A DNA stretch of 64,000 nt from the NCBI GenBank assembly GCA_025060415.1, contig JANXBT010000001.1:371546-435545 (forward strand), given 5' to 3'. The DNA comes from Candidatus Bipolaricaulota bacterium. Its GTDB lineage: Bacteria; Bipolaricaulota; Bipolaricaulia; Bipolaricaulales; Bipolaricaulaceae. The notes below the pieces were generated by a model. It searched no databases. It was given only the letters and a program-made list of their open reading frames with translations, and was not told the DNA's origin. This document shows, one piece after another, positions 31,372-39,740 of the stretch. Positions within the stretch are counted from its first letter, which is position 1, and every line of letters starts with the position of its first letter. Both the position numbers and the translations under genes were made by a program.

Positions 31372-33065
31372 GGGCTCACCCCCTCAAGGATCCTCTGGAT
31401 TTCCCGATAGAGCACGGTTACCCCGCCGTAGCCGCGGATGCGGCCCAGCTCCTTCCCTCCCGGCCCCAAAAAGAGCAACGTGGGCAAGGCCTTGGCCTTG
31501 TAAAGGTCGGCGATCCTTTGGCTTGGCGTGTCCCGCGGATCGCTGAGGTCCACCTTGAAGCGGGGCAGGGGCGCCAGGAGCTCCACGATGGCCGGGGCGC
31601 GGAAGGCCTCCTCCTCCATGGCCAAGCAAGGGGTGCACCAATCCGCGCCGAAATAGAGGACCACCACGGGGCTGGTGCGCAGGGCCTCCTCGAGCTTGCC
31701 GGGGGAGAAGGGCTCCCAGGTGAGGGGCGGAGCCGTGGGCGCAAGCTTCTCCTTGGGGAGCTCAGGCCCCTCCTCCAAGGGGAGCGCAAGGGGACGGCGG
31801 GCGGGGACATCCTTTGGCACGGCGAAGAGTTCGGGATCAAGCTCCACATTTTCCTGGTACTCCAGGACGCGCACGGTGGTGACCCTCCATTCCCACTTCT
31901 GAAGATCTCGCCCTTCGGGCACAAGCATGGGCCGGGTGTATTGGACGACCAGGAGGGTTTCCTGATCGATCCACCACTGGGCTGGGGGGGCTTCGAGGGC
32001 CTCGAACGGCCGGCCGGGGCCCCGCCCCCCCGGCCTTCCCCCTAAGGTTTCGACGGCAATCTCCACGATGGGGGAAAGATTCAAGCCCTCGAAGGCCCTG
32101 GCGCAGACGAAGGCCATGGGCCACTCCCCCTTCAGCCATTGGAGCCCCACCTCAACGGGAATCTCCTCCTTCTCCCACCGGTCCTCCTCGGGGTCGTAGG
32201 TATAGGCCACCCCCTCACGCAGGTCAAAAAGCTCCGCCAGGAGGAGCTCCGAGCCGAACCAAGGGGAGGGCGGGGTGCGCAGCTCCACCCTCAAGTACGG
32301 GGGCTGCCAATAAATCCATTCCTCGAGGGAGCCCATGGCTACCTTTTCCTGTTTGCGCACGAAAAAGGATTTCACCTCCCCGTAGCGCTTCACCACCCTC
32401 TCCACGAGGGCCATGCCCTCTAGGGAGAGTTTGAAGATGCGGGCGATTTCCTCGGGCTTGGGCGGCTGGAAAAGGGCTTCCGCCACCTCCGCTTGGGGCA
32501 AGAACTTCACCAGGGTGTACTCCTGGCGCAAGGGGCCCACCTGATGGCGAACCGCCCAAATGTAGAGGGTTTCGGGATCGATCCAGAGGGTGAGCTCGCC
32601 CTTGGGCGGAAGGGAGGCGCGTAACGCCCAAAACGGCTTTCCCTCCCGCACCTCCTCCTCCACGCTTTCGGGCTGAAGCCCGGCCAGGAACGCCAGCCCC
32701 AGCGCGGCCCAGCTCCAAGGCTCCCTCGCTTCCAGCAGCTCCTCCTGCACCCAGCGGCCGGGCCCAGCCGCGTACCAGCGCACCCGCTTTTCGTAGTCCC
32801 AGACCTCCAAGGGAATCATAAGGGGTTCGAATTCTTCCAGGAGCTCCCGCTCGATGCGCGCTAACGGCGCACGGTACCACACCCGATACGTGATCACGAT
32901 TGCGTGGCCCTGGACGGCCCAGGCCTCCTGGACCTCGGCGTAGAACGCGGGGATCTCCTGGTAAAGGGCGCGGAGTTGGGCGAAGAGGGCGTGGGGGTCG
33001 GGCTGCGCCGGACCAGGGATTCCCAACAAAAGAATAGCCGCCGCGGCAAGAAGAAACGCGCGCAT
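31368..33065 (-). CDS. LolA-like sensor/carrier protein fused to a DsbD-gamma-type thioredoxin
   Basis: The 565-aa protein has a signal peptide (MRAFLLAAAAILLLGIPGPA). Two LolA/RseB-like segments follow (about 20-220 and 220-430; each includes W-x-x-PP-Y/R-lipid-shell features and long beta strands). The C-terminal thioredoxin fold has its active site in VVLYFGADWCTPCLAMEEEA, as in DsbD-gamma. ATG 33065 has AAGGGGG 5 nt upstream. It lies 20 nt after the stop of the left dnaJ copy, so it was natively the next gene of the hrcA-dnaJ operon. It probably works with the DsbD-alpha-like protein to repair periplasmic thiols. Confidence 0.78.
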   Translation of the reverse strand: MRAFLLAAAAILLLGIPGPAQPDPHALFAQLRALYQEIPAFYAEVQEAWAVQGHAIVITYRVWYRAPLARIERELLEEFEPLMIPLEVWDYEKRVRWYAAGPGRWVQEELLEAREPWSWAALGLAFLAGLQPESVEEEVREGKPFWALRASLPPKGELTLWIDPETLYIWAVRHQVGPLRQEYTLVKFLPQAEVAEALFQPPKPEEIARIFKLSLEGMALVERVVKRYGEVKSFFVRKQEKVAMGSLEEWIYWQPPYLRVELRTPPSPWFGSELLLAELFDLREGVAYTYDPEEDRWEKEEIPVEVGLQWLKGEWPMAFVCARAFEGLNLSPIVEIAVETLGGRPGGRGPGRPFEALEAPPAQWWIDQETLLVVQYTRPMLVPEGRDLQKWEWRVTTVRVLEYQENVELDPELFAVPKDVPARRPLALPLEEGPELPKEKLAPTAPPLTWEPFSPGKLEEALRTSPVVVLYFGADWCTPCLAMEEEAFRAPAIVELLAPLPRFKVDLSDPRDTPSQRIADLYKAKALPTLLFLGPGGKELGRIRGYGGVTVLYREIQRILEGVSP

Positions 33066-33085
33066 CGCAACCCCCTTTGCGGGGA

Positions 33086-33706
33086 TTATAGGGCGGCTTC
33101 AGAGCCGGGGCGGCGGGGCGGCGGGGGCTGGGGAAGCCTTTCCGTGAAGGCCTGCAAGAGCCGGCGCTCCTCCCGCCCCAGCCTCTTTGGGATCACCACG
33201 CGCAGCCGCACCTTGAGGTCGCCGCGGCCCTGGGGGCCCGGAAGCCCGCGGTCCCGCAGCACCAGCACCCCATCTGGCTCCGTGCCCTCCGGGACCTCCA
33301 GCTCCGCCTCGCCCTCCAGGGTGGGCACGCGGATCCTCCCCCCAAGGACGAGGGTGGCGTAGTGCACGGGGACCTCCACCCAGAGGTCCCGCCCCTGGCG
33401 GGCGAACAGGGGATGGGGTTGGATTTCCACGACCACGTGGAGGTCCCCGGGCGGCCCGCCGGCCACGCCGGCGTTGCCCTGCCCGGGGAAGACAAGGCGC
33501 GCCCCGTCCTCCACGCCTGCGGGGATGGCGAGGGTGACCTCCGCCCGTTCCCGGGTGCGGCCGCTCCCCTTGCAGCCCGGGCAGGGGGACTCCGGGACCT
33601 CCCCCACGCCCCCGCACTCCGGGCAGGTGCGCACGTTCACGAACGTGCCGAACATGGAGAACTGGCGGTACTCGATGCGGCCGGTGCCGCGGCAGGTGGG
33701 ACAGGC
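33086..33706 (-). pseudogene. dnaJ: 5'-truncated dnaJ copy with the native 3' end
   Basis: The frame keeps only the DnaJ part from the second zinc motif (CPTCRGTGR) on. It continues through [23 protein letters not shown] and the C-terminal client-binding domains to LPQPPPPRRPGSEAAL and the stop at 33086. It lacks the J domain and the first half of the zinc region. Homology to the intact gene stops abruptly at 33705, and the DNA beyond is AT-richer island. It has one residue change at a conserved site ([16 protein letters not shown] in the full gene), consistent with relaxed selection. A short product from ATG 33655 is possible. Confidence 0.88.
33132..33705. repeat. Left direct repeat of the dnaJ 3' region (574 bp)
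   Basis: It pairs with 44554-45127 in the same orientation at a constant offset of 11,422 bp, with no gaps. By eye I count nine mismatches (about 98% identity), only one of which changes the protein. It is the left end of the inserted island. Confidence 0.93.
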
Positions 33707-34251
33707 CTGTTTGATCTCCTCTCTCCCGTTTTGGACACCCGAAAAATACCGTTTTTCCCGGCGCCGTGGCCAGAGAGACCAGCTTTGCGGCGATGGACAA
33801 TATTAAAAGAAGATTGGGATGCCCATGTCGAGGGGCTTTTTAGTCTTATTGGACAGAATTGTAGACATAACGAGGTGTGCGATGTCGTTTGTTTGTTCAG
33901 CATGTAACCAAATGCAGTTGGTTGTCATCGAGAGCAGGGCATCTCTGACGAGTTTTAGATCTCCCGTTTATGCTTGGCTAAGAACAACGCTCCCGTCTTT
34001 CAACTCAGCAGCATTCGGGCAAAGGATTTGTCTTGAAAAAAAGATCTTTGGCGAAGACATTCAAAGAAAAGGGATTCTTCGGCGGAGTTGAAAAGAGCCT
34101 AAAATAGAATTAGCCTAACCCTCACCTCGATTACCGTGTTTCTAACCTCCAATCTCAAAAATTCCACCGCGTTCAAAAGATTGCGTGTGCGGTCTCCCTT
34201 TCCAGTTGCGCCCTCTTTTTTTTATGAAGCAAGGAATAGTTCCTAAAAGTT
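33707..34251. other. Gene-poor left end of the island
   Basis: This is about 545 bp of mixed composition without a convincing gene. Short open frames such as 33819-34091 show no family signature and no good start site. It may hold remnants of whatever recombined with dnaJ. Confidence 0.5.
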
Positions 34252-34285
34252 AAGGGCCGCCAAGTAAGTGTACTTGGCGGCCCTT
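34252..34285 (-). terminator. Strong terminator after the minus-strand GH3 gene
   Basis: A perfect 15-bp stem (34252-34266 with 34271-34285) has the 4-nt loop AGTG. On the minus strand it follows the GH3 stop at 34302 and is followed by a short T-rich stretch. Confidence 0.85.
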
Positions 34286-34301
34286 CTTTTCATCGTTCTT
34301 A

Positions 34302-36194
34302 TCAGTAGCTCAGTCCAAAGCCATAGTCAAACATGGGGTTTTCAAGATCAAAGGGAACGTCTTCCTTCTGAGCCAAGACGGACTCCATACTTGAGGGGAT
34401 TTGGAACGGCAATTTACCAACGGGCTTGAAGCGACCAAAGATCACGTCGAGAAGCGCATTATCTTGGATATCAAAGGTGGCGATAAGTGCATTCACACTT
34501 TTAACAAGTTCGGGTTTAACTACAGTCGGAGCTCGATCAAAATTCAGCACAAGAATTATTGGGATGCCCGCGGAACGGGCTACGTCGATTGGTTTTAGTC
34601 TCTCAGGAGGAATTTCGATTCCACCAACATCGATCTCAATGATTGCAAAATCGGCCTCGTTTGGATTATCTACTACTGTTGCATATTGGCTCAAGACAGC
34701 GGGGTCTACGCCCATAAGGTATGAAATAGTGACGCCAAATCTGGTTACCGTTAGGATGCTTGAAGGTGCATAAACTTTTGGCCTGCGGGCTACAACTTTA
34801 TTAGGTGAAATCTCGAGCACTGCTTCAGGCAAAGGCAAGATTCCATCGTTTTTGAGGAGCACTACAGATTCTAGCTGTGCTTGGTATCCAAGCGCTTTGA
34901 ACTCCGCCGAGCCTACAATTGCTTGAGCCCTAATTGGATCGACATACGGATCTTCAAAGAGTCCAAGCTGGAATTTGAGTCTAAGAATTTTGCGTACGGA
35001 TTGATTTATGCGTTCTTCGGAAACTTTTCCTTCCTTTACAAGCGCGATCAGCGGCTCAGGATCTCTTTCGCCGCCAAACATATCTACACCGGCTTCGAGA
35101 GCCAAGAGATAACGACCCTTAATGTCAAGTGCTGCGAGATCTTCCCGTAGAGGCCCTACTCGAGAAATCACTCCCCAATCCGTACACATAATGATGTCTG
35201 AGAAGCCGAGCTCTACTCGAAGAAGATGGTCAAGATATTTGGAGTAGCAAACGGCACATTTATCCGCAAAGGGGATTCCACTGTAATAACACATGGTTGC
35301 AGGAGCACCTGCTTTGAACGCTGCGATGAAGGGTTTTAAATGATATTCGAAATTGTTTCCGGGATAGGCAAACCAACGCCCAGCACCGCCCGCATGAGGT
35401 CCAGAACCAGGCCAGTGCTTGGGCATCGTAACAATGCTGTTCGGGCCTAAAGTCTCTCCTTGAGCCCCTTTAATAAAGGCGGCAGCCATTGCAGCCGTCA
35501 ACTCTGCGTCTTCGCCAAATGTTTCACCATTGCGTCCCCACCGCGGTTCCGTCATTACGTCAACGATAGGACCGAGGAACATATGGAGGCCAACTGCACG
35601 ATACTCTATAGCCATAACTTCACCAAAACGTTTAGCAAGTTCGAGATTACGTGTTGCAGCAATGCCCAACATACCCTCACGCTTTGGCCAGGCGGAGAAA
35701 TATTGAGTCCCTGTTACATGTCCTATTAGAAGTGCCCCGTGACGAGGATCACTGCTAAAGATTATTGGTATCCCTAAACGGCTTGATTCAGCGACTTCCT
35801 GCATGGCGTTAGTCCATGTTGCGAACATTTGCGGCGGCGATACAGCGTTGGTGAGAATGCATCCCAAACCGACATCTAAAATCCAACGCTTAGCATTAGC
35901 TTTAACCCACTCTAAGGTATGAGGAGCACCTAAGTTAGGGTGCAGCAATTGTCCGATCTTTTCCTCAAGCGTCATTTGGGCCAAAAGGTTTTCCACCCTT
36001 TCGTCTACGGAAAGACGCCAATCCTCGTATGGGTCAAGGACTCCATTTTTATTGAGGTCTTTGAATTTGAAGCCGCCAATTTCAAGAATAGGCACAACTC
36101 GAGCCTCAATTTCCGGTTGTTTTACCGATCCCAACCCATTGACCGCATACAGACCAAAAACAACAAGCACTCCAAACAAGATCTTCTTTAACAT
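34302..36194 (-). CDS. Secreted GH3 family glycosidase (beta-glucosidase/xylosidase type)
   Basis: The 630-aa protein starts at ATG 36194 behind AAGGAGG. The signal peptide is MLKKILFGVLVVFGLYAVNG. An EF-hand-like calcium loop (DLNKNGVLDPYE) precedes the GH3 barrel (RVENLLAQMTLEEKIGQLLH, TEPRWGRNGETFGEDAELTA, MPKHWPGSGPHAGGAG). The nucleophile Asp lies in IIMCTDWGVISR. The second, alpha/beta domain follows (QLESVVLLKNDGILPLPEAV), ending in the GH3 tail FDYGFGLSY. It probably cuts beta-linked oligosaccharides outside the membrane. The exact sugar is unknown. It is divergent from the ROK regulator. Confidence 0.92.
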   Translation of the reverse strand: MLKKILFGVLVVFGLYAVNGLGSVKQPEIEARVVPILEIGGFKFKDLNKNGVLDPYEDWRLSVDERVENLLAQMTLEEKIGQLLHPNLGAPHTLEWVKANAKRWILDVGLGCILTNAVSPPQMFATWTNAMQEVAESSRLGIPIIFSSDPRHGALLIGHVTGTQYFSAWPKREGMLGIAATRNLELAKRFGEVMAIEYRAVGLHMFLGPIVDVMTEPRWGRNGETFGEDAELTAAMAAAFIKGAQGETLGPNSIVTMPKHWPGSGPHAGGAGRWFAYPGNNFEYHLKPFIAAFKAGAPATMCYYSGIPFADKCAVCYSKYLDHLLRVELGFSDIIMCTDWGVISRVGPLREDLAALDIKGRYLLALEAGVDMFGGERDPEPLIALVKEGKVSEERINQSVRKILRLKFQLGLFEDPYVDPIRAQAIVGSAEFKALGYQAQLESVVLLKNDGILPLPEAVLEISPNKVVARRPKVYAPSSILTVTRFGVTISYLMGVDPAVLSQYATVVDNPNEADFAIIEIDVGGIEIPPERLKPIDVARSAGIPIILVLNFDRAPTVVKPELVKSVNALIATFDIQDNALLDVIFGRFKPVGKLPFQIPSSMESVLAQKEDVPFDLENPMFDYGFGLSY

Positions 36195-36298
36195 TTTTCC
36201 TCCTTCTTTAAGTTCGAGACCTGCTTTACGGCCAGACGACCAGCTCCTTCCACATTTTCTGTAAGATCGCGCGACCACCTCCTTCCTTCTCTTAAGCA

Positions 36299-36327
36299 AT
36301 AATACCGACCCAACGTCCGCCTGTCAA
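36299..36327 (-). promoter_or_regulatory. Promoter of the minus-strand GH3 gene
   Basis: TTGACA (36327-36322) and TATTAT (36304-36299) with a 17-nt spacer form a near-ideal sigma-70 promoter. The leader to ATG 36194 is about 100 nt. Confidence 0.8.
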
Positions 36328-36380
36328 GTCCCCCCGGTACACCGCGGGAAAACTGTCGGAAATGTAACTCTCTTGGAGCC

Positions 36381-36406
36381 TTGCGCACAATCCTTGAAGT
36401 GCGCAA
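36381..36406. promoter_or_regulatory. Likely ROK operator
   Basis: The perfect 8-bp inverted repeat TTGCGCAC-N10-GTGCGCAA ends 2 bp before the -35 element of the ROK gene and lies about 54 bp upstream of the divergent GH3 promoter. This is a good site for autoregulation and local control. Confidence 0.65.
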
Positions 36407-36408
36407 CC

Positions 36409-36437
36409 TTGACAAGGGGCCAAAATCCAAGTATACT
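36409..36437 (+). promoter_or_regulatory. Promoter of the ROK regulator operon
   Basis: TTGACA (36409-36414) and TATACT (36432-36437) are 17 nt apart. ATG 36447 begins 10 nt after the -10 element without a ribosome site, which implies a leaderless mRNA. Confidence 0.8.
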
Positions 36438-36446
36438 TTATTCGGA

Positions 36447-37613
36447 ATGAGAACAAAGTCACAGAGGTTGGTGCTAAACCCAAAGGCCATGGGTGATCAT
36501 CACCGTTCTCTTCTCCTCCGCTATTTGCGCCTTAATGGGCCGACCTCTCGTGCTAACCTAGCTAGATCCTTAGGGTTGGCCCCATCGGTCGTGTCCCGGT
36601 TGGCGCGAGAGTTGCTTGCCGAGGGGTGTTTAGTAGAACGAGAGTGCATAAAAACGTCAGTCGGACGCAAACCTACACTTCTAGCTTTTAATCCTAATTA
36701 TCGCACAGTGATCGGCGCTCATATTCAAACCGATAAATTGGAATGTGCACTTCTCAATCTAGGTGGTTATGTGCTTGCCCGCTGGGAATCCATCATCGAA
36801 AGAGAGCCCATGCCGGAACAAGTTTTAGAACTCCTCTTCAAAGCCGTGAACGCCCTTCGGCAGGAGAATACGTTAGGGATAGGGGTAGCTATTTCTGGTC
36901 TCATTGATGCGAAAACGGGAAAAATCGTGTTCTCTCCCGTCTTGCAGTGGGAGGGAATTAACATTCGTGAGGTCTTGGAAAAAGGCTGCACTCTTCCGGT
37001 GTATGTGGAGAATGACGCGAATGCTTTGGCCGCCGCCGAACTTCTCCATGGCGCAGGCCGCAATTATAAAGACTTCCTGTGCGTAATGATAAGCGATGGT
37101 TTAGGGTGCGGCGTGGTTCTAGGAGGACGTCTATATCGAGGAACGCTGGGAGGGGCTGGAGAGCTGGGGCACACCACAATTGATCTTGGTGACGACGCCC
37201 CTATTTGTCGCTGTGGCGAACAAGGTTGTCTTGAAGAATTTTGTTCCAAGCGGGCCCTGAACAGAGAAGCTCAGCGCCTTGGGCTAAAGGATTGGCGGGT
37301 ACTAGGAGAAATGGCACGTATGGGTGACCCCTATGCTCAGAAAGCTTTCCTTCGTTTTGGCTACTACCTAGGGGTGGGCTTGAAAAACGCGGTGAATCTC
37401 CTAAACCCAGAAGCAGTGATCATCGGCGGTGATCTGACGGAGTTCGCAGACCTCTTTTTAAACACCGTGAAAGAAGTGGTACGCAAACATTGTTTTCCTG
37501 GCGGACGGACTGCTCCGGAGATCATGCTTTGGCAAGTGGGTAAGGAAGGTTTCCTGATAGGTGCAGGCGGCTTAGTCGTCGAGGAGTTTTTGAGCTCGCC
37601 CATACGGACGTAA
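36447..37613 (+). CDS. ROK-family transcriptional regulator
   Basis: The 388-aa protein has an N-terminal MarR-like winged helix (LLRYLRLNGPTSRANLARSL, GLAPSVVSRLARELLAEG) and a ROK sugar-kinase-like domain: IGVAISGLIDAKTGKIVFSP, VYVENDANALAAAELLHGAG, LGGAGELGHTTIDLG and the zinc motif CRCGEQGCLEEFCS. It belongs to the NagC/XylR type, which binds a sugar and releases DNA. ATG 36447 was chosen because of the promoter just upstream. A longer frame to 36381 would start inside the operator and promoter. Confidence 0.92.
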   Translation: MRTKSQRLVLNPKAMGDHHRSLLLRYLRLNGPTSRANLARSLGLAPSVVSRLARELLAEGCLVERECIKTSVGRKPTLLAFNPNYRTVIGAHIQTDKLECALLNLGGYVLARWESIIEREPMPEQVLELLFKAVNALRQENTLGIGVAISGLIDAKTGKIVFSPVLQWEGINIREVLEKGCTLPVYVENDANALAAAELLHGAGRNYKDFLCVMISDGLGCGVVLGGRLYRGTLGGAGELGHTTIDLGDDAPICRCGEQGCLEEFCSKRALNREAQRLGLKDWRVLGEMARMGDPYAQKAFLRFGYYLGVGLKNAVNLLNPEAVIIGGDLTEFADLFLNTVKEVVRKHCFPGGRTAPEIMLWQVGKEGFLIGAGGLVVEEFLSSPIRT

Positions 37614-37630
37614 TATGGAAGGAGGTCAGA

Positions 37631-38392
37631 ATGCGGGCGCTAAAGTGGTTGGTTGGTTTGCTGGCTATTTGGGTCTCTGCTGGACAAGCACTGGAGGCCA
37701 TAGCTTGGCGTGCTCCCGGTCCAGTCGTAATCGACGGAGCGCTGAACGAATGGATTACCTCCGATCCCATTATTATAAAAGACGCAAAACAAGCAATCGT
37801 TGCCCCTTATCTTTGGGGAGGCTCCCTGGATTGCAGTGTCACTGTATACGTGATGTGGGATGAGGAAAATCTTTACATTGCTGCGGAGATATTCGATGAC
37901 GTTCCCTTTACAGCTCGCGCAGGCTTTCGTCCGGATGAGGCCGACAGCCTTGGTGTTTACTTGAGCACAAATCCCCAGGCCAATCCTGTTCGTAAGCACT
38001 ATGAAGCTACCGATTTTCGAATTTTGCTGATGATCGACGGTTATGAATTTAACACTGCTATTGATCGTGATATGCTTACTGATCCCAAAGGAATTGAAAC
38101 GGCAGGGATGTATGGGGATGAACAAGTTTTGTCTGGTTATGAGGCCGCTGCTGTACCCACTAAACGGGGATGTATCTTTGAGGCCAAGATTCCATTCAAA
38201 GCTTTATCTAATGAGCAAATCCCTGTGTTTGTGCCAAGGGACGGTGTTAAAGTTGGCTTTAACATCGAAATCAATGATATCGATATGCCATGCCCGGGCA
38301 TCGGTGCCAAAACTTTAGCCTGGACTGGTACAGAGGCTATCCGGCAGAATCCTAGTGAATGGGGCGTCCTCATCTTTAGGATAAAAAGATAG
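37631..38392 (+). CDS. Secreted CBM9/DOMON-like carbohydrate-binding protein
   Basis: The 253-aa protein starts behind AAGGAGG with a signal peptide (MRALKWLVGLLAIWVSAGQA). The body is one CBM9-like beta-sandwich: IDGALNEWITSDPIII, VYVMWDEENLYIAAEIFDDV and DEADSLGVYLSTN, then CIFEAKIPFKAL and KVGFNIEINDID. Such domains bind soluble or chain-end sugars. It is not fused to an enzyme, so it may help capture oligosaccharides for the importer encoded next. Confidence 0.78.
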   Translation: MRALKWLVGLLAIWVSAGQALEAIAWRAPGPVVIDGALNEWITSDPIIIKDAKQAIVAPYLWGGSLDCSVTVYVMWDEENLYIAAEIFDDVPFTARAGFRPDEADSLGVYLSTNPQANPVRKHYEATDFRILLMIDGYEFNTAIDRDMLTDPKGIETAGMYGDEQVLSGYEAAAVPTKRGCIFEAKIPFKALSNEQIPVFVPRDGVKVGFNIEINDIDMPCPGIGAKTLAWTGTEAIRQNPSEWGVLIFRIKR

Positions 38393-38411
38393 GAAGTAAG
38401 AGGAGGAAGCC

Positions 38412-39731
38412 ATGGCTATGCGAATCTTCATGGTGTGGGTGGTTGTAAGTTCGCTCGTTTACTCTCTAGGTGTAGCTCAGGATATCGCTGCCATTGTCGG
38501 CAATGCCAAGGCAACCGGAGTGTTGAATGTGTATCACTGGTGGACCGCTGGTGGAGAGAAAGAGGCAATCGAGGCTGCATTGGAGATTTTCCGCGCTCGT
38601 TATCCTCGGGTTCAGGTACTATCCAACGCTATCCCTGGCGGGGCTGGCGGCGCCATGGTGATGAAAGTGAAAATTCTCATGGTGACAGGCAATGCTCCGG
38701 AGACTTTCCAGGCCCATCCCGGTTTTGAAATACAACCCTATACCGATGCCAACCTGCTCCTTCCTTTGGATGGGCTTTGGGCTTACGGCAACATTGCGGA
38801 GCGGCTTATCCCTGGAATTGCTGAGTTGTGCCGAGTTAATGGCACATACTATGCTGTTCCCATCGGGATTCACAAGTGCAACGTGATCTGGTATAACAAA
38901 CGCTTGTTTGATGAATGCGGAGTTCAGCCCCCCGGGGAACCCGTAACCTGGGAGGAGTTCTGGGCGCTTTGCGAGGAGCTGGCGCGGAAGCTACCCCCCG
39001 GGAAATATGTGTTGGACCTCGGCGATCGGCAGGGTTGGACGGCCACGCACGCGTTTGAAGCCCTCATGATGGGGGTGAGCCCACACATTTACGAAAATTT
39101 CATCAACGGAGTGGCCACAGAGGAAGAGATCGCCAAAGTTCTGGACGTGTACAAGAAGTTTTTGCGTTACGTAGCCCCCGATCATACAGCCAGGCTGTGG
39201 TACGAAACAGCCGGTGAGGTCTACGCCGGTAATATCGCCATGTACCTTATGGGCGACTGGATGAAGGCTTACTTTGCTTCCCGAGGTTGGAAATATGGGA
39301 GGGATTACGGGGCCTTTTCTGTGCCCGGAACTTCCGACAAGTTTGGGGTTTGCATCGATACCTTTGTTGTACCGCGGGGTTCCGCTAACCGCGAGAACGG
39401 GTTAAGGTGGGCTTATCTTTGCGCAGACCCTGAACTTCAATTGCTTTTTACGCAACGCAAAGGTTCTATCTCCCCTTATCGAGATTTCCCCGTTGATCTT
39501 TACGATGAGCTGACCCTCGGTTTCTATCGTCAGCTCATGTCCCCGGAGACCCTCGTTTATCCGAGCTTTGCTCATGGTACCGCCCTCCCTTGGGAGGTCC
39601 TCATGGATCTCCATAGCCGCATTACCGATTTCACCACCAGCGCTGATCCTGATGTACACCGGTTTGCTCGGCTCATTGCCCAGTCGCTCAAGGAGGCAGG
39701 CGTGCAACCGCGGTGGGACATCGTGCGCTAG
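38412..39731 (+). CDS. Sugar ABC transporter substrate-binding protein (family 1)
   Basis: The 439-aa protein has a signal peptide (MAMRIFMVWVVVSSLVYSLG) and the MalE/UgpB-type fold: VYHWWTAGGEKEAIEAALEI, YAVPIGIHKCNVIWYNKRLF, WEEFWALCEEL and MYLMGDWMKAYF. No lipobox Cys is visible at the cleavage site. It is the first gene of the importer operon, with AGGAGG before ATG 38412. A GH3 gene lies between it and the permeases. Confidence 0.92.
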   Translation: MAMRIFMVWVVVSSLVYSLGVAQDIAAIVGNAKATGVLNVYHWWTAGGEKEAIEAALEIFRARYPRVQVLSNAIPGGAGGAMVMKVKILMVTGNAPETFQAHPGFEIQPYTDANLLLPLDGLWAYGNIAERLIPGIAELCRVNGTYYAVPIGIHKCNVIWYNKRLFDECGVQPPGEPVTWEEFWALCEELARKLPPGKYVLDLGDRQGWTATHAFEALMMGVSPHIYENFINGVATEEEIAKVLDVYKKFLRYVAPDHTARLWYETAGEVYAGNIAMYLMGDWMKAYFASRGWKYGRDYGAFSVPGTSDKFGVCIDTFVVPRGSANRENGLRWAYLCADPELQLLFTQRKGSISPYRDFPVDLYDELTLGFYRQLMSPETLVYPSFAHGTALPWEVLMDLHSRITDFTTSADPDVHRFARLIAQSLKEAGVQPRWDIVR

Positions 39732-39740
39732 GAGGTCTAT

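Noticed and set aside
33819-34091. 90-codon frame in the left end of the island
   Set aside because: No ribosome site, no recognisable family and unusual composition. It may be part of a decayed element, but nothing supports a gene.
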